64,000 nt of DNA from Dactylis glomerata (taxonomy: Eukaryota; Streptophyta; Magnoliopsida; Poales; Poaceae), in assembly GCA_007115705.1 (NCBI GenBank), contig QXEO01002102.1:1692509-1756508 (forward strand), read 5' to 3'. Position 1 is the first letter of the stretch; each line of letters opens with the position of its first letter. Below the pieces are notes generated by a model. The model saw nothing but the letters and a program-made list of their open reading frames with translations, did no database searches and had not been told where the DNA came from. Below, piece after piece: positions 58,066-64,000 of the stretch. A program made the translations under genes and the position numbers.

Positions 58066-59010
58066 CCTTGAACAAAAGATTGTTGTTTTCTCCCTAGTAG
58101 CAACGGCACATCTACAACCTTAGAAGTTATTGTCACTCTTCCAGTTTACTAGAGGCATGAACCCACTATCGAGCATAAATACTCCCTCTTGGAGTCACTA
58201 GCATCTACTCGGCCAAGATATCTACTAGCAACGGAGAGCATGCAAGATCATAAATAACATAGACATGATAAATCAACAATCAACTTGACATAGTACTCAA
58301 TATTCATCGGATCCCAATAAACACAACATTTAGAATTACATAACGATGATCTTGATCATGATAGGAAGCTCACAAGATCTAGACATGAAGCACATGGAGG
58401 AGAAGACAACCATCTAGCTACTGCTATGGACCCATAGTCCAAGGTAGACTACTCACGCATCACTCCGGAGGCTAGCATGGTGATGAAGAAGGCCTCCGGT
58501 GATGATTCCCCTCTCCGACAGGGTGCCGGGAAGAGCTTCTGGACCCTCCCGATCTCGGGACGACGACAGCGGCGGCTTGCAGTATGTTTCATGGAAAAGT
58601 GTTTGTCTCCTTAGGGTTTTCCCGTCGAAGGGAATTTATAGGCGGAAGGGTGATGTCAGGGGGTGGACCAGGGGTCCACACCACCTGGTGGCGCGGCCAG
58701 GGGGTGGCCCGCGCCACCCTATGGTGTGGCTGCCGTCTGGCCCTCCTCTGTCTCTCCTTTGGACGCCGTCTTCATGTCAGGTAAATAGGAACTTTGGCTT
58801 TTGTTTCGTCCAATTCCAAGAATATTTCTTGTGGAACTTTTCTGAAACACAAAAATAGCAGAAAATAGGGAACTGGCACTGTGGCATCTCGTTAATGGGT
58901 TAGTTCCAGAAAATGCATGAAAATGTCACGAAGTGTAAACAAAATACAAAGCAATTGGTGTAAAACAAGCATGGAGCATCAAAAATTATAGATACATTTG
59001 TGACATATCA
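58066..59010 (-). repeat. 5' LTR of element E, truncated
   Basis: It starts (minus) TGATATGTCACAAATG at 59010 and runs about 945 bp, then joins gag directly near 58060-58066. The last ~650 bp of the LTR, the primer site and the gag start are absent. Confidence 0.85.
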
Positions 59011-59239
59011 GTCGAGAATAAGCGTGGTACTCAACTGGCTCAATCTCAGTCTATCCCTGGCCGGCCTCTCCTGGCCCCTCTATATAGTTGGCTAGGTCTC
59101 GAGGAACCGGTCAGGTTCAATACATATTACAATGTCTGTATACGATGGCATCTCGTATTTCGACTACATCTATGCATAGACCTCCCTAATGGGCCCCAGG
59201 GGTACCAAGATAATGGGCCTTATTAGCTATACCCTTGTC
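59011..59239 (-). repeat. Tat-type LTR fragment
   Basis: It shares CTCTCCTGGCCCC, TATATAG, GTATACGA-like and CTATACCCTTGTC with 8500-8700 of element B, at clearly lower identity than expected for the two LTRs of one element. It joins element E on the left and the integrase of element I on the right without visible LTR ends. Confidence 0.65.
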
Positions 59240-60373
59240 ACATACCTTAACAAATTTAGCACAATCTTTAAATAAAGTAGGCCAATAAAAACTAGATTGC
59301 AATACCTTTGCGGCAGTTCGCTGCCCAGCGTGATGTCCTCCATAGGGGTTAGCATGGCAGTCCCTTATAATATGCTATTGTTCAATTTCGGGAACACCAC
59401 GCCTAATAATACCATCAACTCGTTTCTTATACAAAAAAGGATCATCCCAAAAGTAATGTCTAAGATCATAAAATAATTTATTTCTTTGTTGGGAATTAAA
59501 TTGTGGTGGCATAACTTTTCCTACTAAGAAATTAGCATAATCTGTAAACCATGGTGAAGCAACTCGAATGCTTAACACATTTATGTTTGATAATTGTTCA
59601 TTAGAAAAACTATCATTGATAGGTATTGGATCATTAGGAATATTTTCCATTCTAGACAAATGATCAACTACAGGGTTATCCTCTCCTTTCCTTTCAACAA
59701 TATGTAAATCAAATTCTTGGAGCAATAAAACCCATCTAATTAATCTAGGCTTAGCATCTTTTTTATTCATAAGATATTTAATAGTTCAATGATCAGTATG
59801 CATGGTGATTTTTTAATCAACTATGTAAGATCTAAACTTATCACATGCAAATATCACAGCGAAAAATTCCTTTTCACTTGTAGCATAATTCTTTTGAGCT
59901 CCATCTAGTGTTTTGCTAGCATAATAAATAACATTTAGTTTCTTATCAACTCGTTGTCCTAACATGGTGCCAACGGCATAATCACTAGCATCACACATAA
60001 TTTCGAAAGGTAAATTCCAATTAGGTGGTTGAATTATAGGAGCACCTATCAAAGCGTTCTTTAAAACATTAAAGGACTCTATGCAATCACCATTAAAAGA
60101 AAATGGAACATCCTTTTGCAGAAGATTGGATAGGGGCTCCGATATTTTAGAGAAATCTTTTATAAACCTTCTATAAAAACGAGCATGTCCAAGGAAACTT
60201 CTTATACCTCTCATATCTCTGGGATATGGTAGCTTTTCAATAGCTTCAATCTTTGCTCGGTCCACTTCAATCCCTCGTCCAAAAACACGATTTTCCAAGA
60301 CAATACCTTCGGAGACCATGAAGTAACAATTCTCCCTGTTTAGAACTAAATATTGGTCCTCACAATGCTGCAA
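59240..60373 (-). pseudogene. RT C-terminus, RNase H and integrase start of element I
   Basis: RT thumb (VSEGIVLENRVFGRGIEVD, LGHARFYRRFIKDFS) and RNase H (FEIMCDASDYAVGTMLGQ, NYATSEKEFFAVIFACDKF) lie in one frame, which breaks near 59813 (a stop follows SYIVD). The next segment (KPRLIRWVLLLQEFDLHIVE, NPVVDHLSRME) leads to the zinc finger (GGHHAGQRTA). This ends after KVCD at the junction to a Tat LTR fragment at 59239/59240. The catalytic core of integrase is absent. Confidence 0.8.
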
Positions 60374-60394
60374 AACTTTGTTAAGATTGTACAG

Positions 60395-61066
60395 TCAATT
60401 ATCGAAAGAGGTACCATACACAGAAAAATCATCCATGAATACTTCTGTAATCTTTTTAGTATAATCAGCAAATATAGCATTCACGCATCTTTGAAAAGTA
60501 GCAGGCGCATTACACAAACCAAAAGGCATTCTTCTATGAGCAAAAGTACCAAAAGGACATGTAAAAGTAGTCTTCTCTTGATCATCTTGATGAACAAGAA
60601 TTTGAGAAAAACCTGAATATCCATGAAGATAACAAAAATGTGAATGCTTTGACAACCTTTCTAACATTTTATCCATAAAAGGTAAAGGATAATGATCTTT
60701 ATTTGTTACCTTATTTACTTTTCTAAAGTCAATGCACATTCTATAACCAGTAACAGTACGTTGAGCTACTAATTCATTTTCATCATTTGGGACAATAGTA
60801 ATTCCTCCTTTCTTTGGAACACAATGAACATGACTCACCCACTTACTATCAGCAATGGGATAAATAATACTAGCTTCCAAGAGTTTAATTACCTCTTTTC
60901 TTACCACTTCCTTAAGCTTTGAATTTAGACGACGTTGATAATCAACAACAGGCTTGGCATCTTCTTCAAAATTAATTTTATGCATACATAAAGTAGGACT
61001 TATACCTTTCAAATCATTAAGAGAGTACCCAATAGCTGGCCTATGCGCCCTGAGTACTTCAAGCAA
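60395..61066 (-). pseudogene. reverse transcriptase of element I
   Basis: Motifs are WVSHVHCVPKKGG, YRMCIDFRKVNK, FCYLHGYSGFSQI, MPFGLCNAPATFQRC and VFMDDFSVYG. In the motif FxDGYSG the aspartate, one of the catalytic acids, is replaced by histidine (LHGYSG), while element D has LDGYSG. This RT would be inactive even without frame breaks. The open stretch is 223 residues. Confidence 0.85.
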
Positions 61067-61231
61067 TCATTATTCTTCTTCAACTGAAAGGTTAGCACTA
61101 ATAATATCATGATATATATTTTTCTCATCAAGATATACATATTTTATATCATCAGGTAAAGGTTTTAGTTCAAAACTAGGATCTTCTTTGGGAGGTGGTA
61201 ATTTTCCCAAATTATTAGGTGGAATTTGTAG

Positions 61232-61786
61232 CTACAATAAAGGTGGTTGTTGTGCTAATTCTTTTTCTAAGGCTTCTTTTTCTTCATGAGTAAATGGTTC
61301 TTCTTGATTTAATAAGTACTGTTCCACCACATCTGATGAAGAGACAGCTATACTAGCAAGAGTTTCTATCTGATCTTTCCCATGAAATTTTCTATCAATA
61401 TGTTTAATAGTAAATTTAGAGAAATTAAATGAAAGTACTTCACTAGCACATTTAATATGAACTCTTTCTTTACGCAAATCAATTCTAGCTCCAATAGTGT
61501 GCAAAAATGGTATCCCAAATATAATAGTACAGAATGAATCTTGAGAGCAACCAAGCACAATAAAATCAGCAGGATATTTAATCTTTCCAACAAGTACTCC
61601 AACATCTCTAACCATACCGAGAGGAGAAATATATTCTTTATTAGCTAGTTGGATTGTCATACCTGTTTCTTCCATCTCAATGGGATCAGTATCAGCCTTG
61701 ATTTCAAGATATAATGTATAAGGTATAATGCTAATACTTGTGCCAATATCACAAAGTCCATGATAAATGACATCCCAATAGCACAT
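61232..61786 (-). pseudogene. protease of element I
   Basis: The retropepsin-like domain has YHGLCDIGTSISIIP (active site DIGTS) and CTIIFGIPFLH, where the usual GRP is GIP. The open stretch is 184 residues and ends near EELAQQPPLL-type sequence that in D leads towards RT (the corresponding RQPPLL). Confidence 0.8.
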
Positions 61787-61884
61787 GATATAATATGCTT
61801 ACCCACTCTTGCAATGTTTCCGTTAATAACTTTTTTAGCATCATCACAAAGATAAACCTCATGTGTGTTCTCTTCATTCAATTC

Positions 61885-62947
61885 TTAAATAATAGAGACT
61901 TTAGGCTTCATCTCAATTTGCTCATAAGGTGTGCATTTCCTTTTTGCACTCTTGTTTGAAATATATGTTAGTAAATTTTCCTGCACTTTGTTAGGAAATG
62001 GAGGAGTTTCAACAAAATCATTAGTTTCAGCAGCTTTAATAGCAAGAGCAGGGCTTACTTCAGGCGCCTTAACATGTGCAGGCATAATAGCAGGATATTT
62101 CATGGATTTGACATATTCAATAAATCCTACTTTAGGTAATGAAATATGTTTAGCAAAGGCTTTAACTACGTCCAATAAGACATGAGAATTAATACTATAT
62201 GACTTACTTAATTCTCCAAAAATATTAAAAGCGTAAAAAATCTTAACACAATCATATCCATAATCTATAGTAATAACCTTACATTTATCAAGATCCCAAT
62301 AATCTGTGTTTTCACTTGTCAGATCCATCAGTTCCCATGCATCATCAGCTCTTCTACCAGTAAAACTCCCTCCAGATGAATTATCCAAGAAGTCCTTATG
62401 AAATGAAAGAAGTCTCACATAGAAGTTTATCAATATTATGCTTTTAGATATACCATGACAAGGAGTCTTGTGAAGGTACTTTTTCAACCTCCCCCAAGCT
62501 TGAGCAATGCTTTCATCTGGACGCGGCCAAAAATTATAAATCAATCCTTGATCACGATAAGCTTCAATTGGAGGATAATATTAGATAGAAAGCCTTCATC
62601 ATATCCTCCTAGTCCAGATCAGTTTCTTCATTAATAGAGAGCATCCATGCTCGCACTTCATCATCAAGAGATAAATATAATAGTTTCTTCTTCGCTTCTT
62701 CTTTAGAAACTTCTGCCAATTTAAATAATGTGCACCTGTCTTCAACAAGCTGCAAATGGTCCAGGGCAGACGTGCTTCCATCTGGAAAACTCTTCAAAAT
62801 ATTGAAAACAGTATGTATAGGAATTTGATATTCTTTAGGTGACGCAACAGTTTTAGTTCTCACTTTAACAGCAGTATACATGGAACTTACGAGAGCAGTG
62901 TTCATAGGATCCCTTCCAAACGTATCCATATTTTTAGTAGTAATCAT
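61885..62947 (-). pseudogene. gag of element I
   Basis: It starts MITTKNMDTFGRDPMNTALV at 62947. The core appears as LLYLSLDDEVRAWMLSINEE, then in another frame MIYNFWPRPDESIAQAWGRL and KYLHKTPCHGISKSIILINFY. This matches D's NFWPHDGESIAQAWGRL. A frame break lies near 62550-62609. The C-terminal part contains poorly conserved linker sequence. Confidence 0.8.
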
Positions 62948-63007
62948 AACAGTAAAGTAGCAAAAACAGTTTTCTTACCAAACAAACTTACCAATAGCGC
63001 AGAGCTC

Positions 63008-63025
63008 CCTGGCAACGGCGCTAGA
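63008..63025 (-). other. tRNA-Asp primer site of element I, mutated
   Basis: TCCCTGGCAACGGCGCTA differs at two positions from the reverse complement of the site in A and D. It lies 10 bp from the LTR end. Confidence 0.8.
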
Positions 63026-63035
63026 AAAGTATCTT

Positions 63036-64000
63036 GATGACTCCTAGTGGAGAAAATCAATTGTAGTACCTTTCAAATAGAGAAAAGGTTGTCGAACCCA
63101 CGAGGAGCTAGGGTATTGGTTAGCAAGTTTAACAGGAAATAATAAATAACCATGTTTTGGGATTTTGTTATGTGAAGGTGCAAATGAAACAATACGGAAA
63201 ATGTAATAGCAGTAATGTAAATGCTCTTTTCAGAGAAAGTCCAGTCCTATATGCAGCAATAGGACAAACTCAAGTGTAATCAATAAGCGACAAATGTTCC
63301 CAGGGGCGGCATGGATTTATTCGGCAGACAGATTTCTAAGCATATATGATCTAGTATTTTGTCAAGTTTTATTCTCATCGGACGGAGCCAAAAATAGGTG
63401 TAGACATATAACACTATGCTACAAACCCCAATTGTACCTAAAATCACTCTCATGAACTTTAGGAGTTATTAAGACATAAACTATCCAACCATTGCATAAA
63501 GCTCTAAGGTCCCCGATCTAGAACCCCCCTAACAATAATATAGATTCTAAGAAACTGGTTTTTGTCTCTCCCACATTCCTCATCCTCACAATTACTCTAA
63601 GGTGCAATTCTATGAGCCCATAAAGGTGAAGTATTATACAGTCGACATTCGCACATTACTATCATAGAATCACATAAAAGATCAAAACTTAACCAAATAC
63701 TTGATGCATACTATATAGAAATCATAGCCAATTCATCCTATGCCCCCAGGAACAACGGGAACTACTCACAAGTGTCAAACATGATCATAACCAGTAGCAT
63801 ATGTGGTACAACACAATCTGAAAGTATAACTTCACCATAAAATAATGACAAGTTGTCAAGCACAAACATGCACACAACACTTAAACAATATTCGGGGTTC
63901 AATCTACCACAAACCATGAGGGGGATGCCGTTGAATTCGAAGTGGAGACGGTGCTGATGTTGAGGATGATGATGATAGTGATGTGATGTGATGTGATGGA
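63036..64000 (-). repeat. 5' LTR of element I (partial, leaves window)
   Basis: Its end on the minus strand is GGAGTCATCA at 63036. It is at least 965 bp and continues beyond the window. It is unrelated by eye to the LTRs of D or A. Confidence 0.75.
63958..64000. repeat. GATG/GATGT simple repeat
   Basis: GATGATGATGATAG is followed by four tandem GTGAT units at the window edge, inside the LTR of element I. Confidence 0.85.

Larger units (their letters stand above)
52006..59010 (-). mobile_element. non-autonomous Athila-type element E
   Basis: From 59010 downward the order is a truncated 5' LTR (to about 58066), gag-protease (58060-56013), a noncoding part, polypurine tract and a truncated 3' LTR (53385-52006). 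It is the same family as A, C and J. It has the longest internal region of the family here and shows what followed in A after 5646. The primer site, leader and gag start are deleted. There is no RT or integrase. Confidence 0.85.
59240..64000 (-). mobile_element. Athila-type retrotransposon I, 5' part
   Basis: From the right edge downward the order is 5' LTR (64000-63036, continuing outside), a mutated tRNA-Asp primer site, gag (62947-61885), protease (61786-61232), RT (61066-60395), RNase H (60373-59375) and the start of the integrase zinc finger, cut at 59240. It is related to but clearly different from element D. It is decayed, with several frame breaks. Confidence 0.85.

Noticed and set aside
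59011..59239. 5' LTR of element B
   Set aside because: It is on the right strand and far side, but too different from 8393-9720 to be the second LTR of the same insertion.
1..64000. CRISPR array, bacterial operon or phage
   Set aside because: No regularly spaced short repeats or prokaryotic gene organisation; the tandem repeats seen are two or three copies of 18, 100 or 165 bp without unique spacers.

Overview
This is a stretch of nuclear DNA from a grass, most likely a cool-season grass (Pooideae, and within that probably wheat/barley/rye or a close relative). The evidence is the repeat content: Athila-type Ty3 elements with LTRs starting TGATACGTC and a tRNA-Asp primer site, a CRM/Cereba-like element with LTRs starting TGATGAGGACATCC, a Tat-type element, and a grass-type Helitron. 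I found no convincing host gene, no tRNA or rRNA gene and no CRISPR array. Almost every base I can assign belongs to LTR retrotransposons that are nested, truncated or fused. Families are named to clade level; exact family names need a repeat library.

Layout. 1-577 is the 3' tail of an Athila-type element. 578-2585 is a full LTR (to 2231) fused to the end of a second LTR (2232-2585). This runs into the primer site and gag-protease of non-autonomous element A (to 5646), where an LTR-like sequence starting TGTAGCACCC takes over (5647-8392, unresolved). 8393-17071 is Tat-type element B on the minus strand. It keeps gag, protease, RT, two RNase H domains and integrase in one reading frame broken only by stop codons. 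On the opposite strand it carries a separate gene with its own TATA box, two AT-hooks and a B3-like DNA-binding domain. 17072-22631 is element C (minus, gag only), joined to B without B's 5' LTR. C's gag is split by a 2,141-bp Helitron (17741-19881) whose empty site can be read from sister elements.

22632-35670 is the gag of element F, split by the nearly complete Athila-type element D (24110-34356) with a 5-bp target duplication CAGCC. D has two LTRs differing by about 1%, a primer site, gag-protease-RT-RNase H-integrase with one frameshift and one stop, a downstream coiled-coil ORF, and a polypurine tract. 35671-38767 is a GC-rich island I cannot classify, with 165-bp tandem repeats and a terminal hairpin. 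38768-41518 is the 3' part of another element of the A/C/E family (J). 41519-42259 is the end of a further LTR plus primer site (H).

42260-50010 is the CRM/Cereba-like element G, whose integrase frame runs into the 3' LTR. 50011-52005 is unresolved LTR-like sequence. 52006-59010 is element E (minus), a non-autonomous A/C-family copy that has lost its primer site. 59011-59239 is a Tat LTR fragment. 59240-64000 is the 5' two-thirds of a second autonomous Athila-type element I (minus), whose 5' LTR leaves the window.

How the parts relate. A, C, E and J carry gag or gag-protease at most but share the tRNA-Asp primer site, the AAGCTTGGGG polypurine tract and 3' noncoding sequence with the Athila-type elements D and I, which encode the full enzyme set. 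The simplest reading is that the former were mobilised in trans by relatives of the latter. Decay differs between elements. B has nine in-frame stops and no frameshift, five of them TGA. G has four in-frame stops, all TAG. Such patterns are expected from deamination of methylated cytosines in different sequence contexts.
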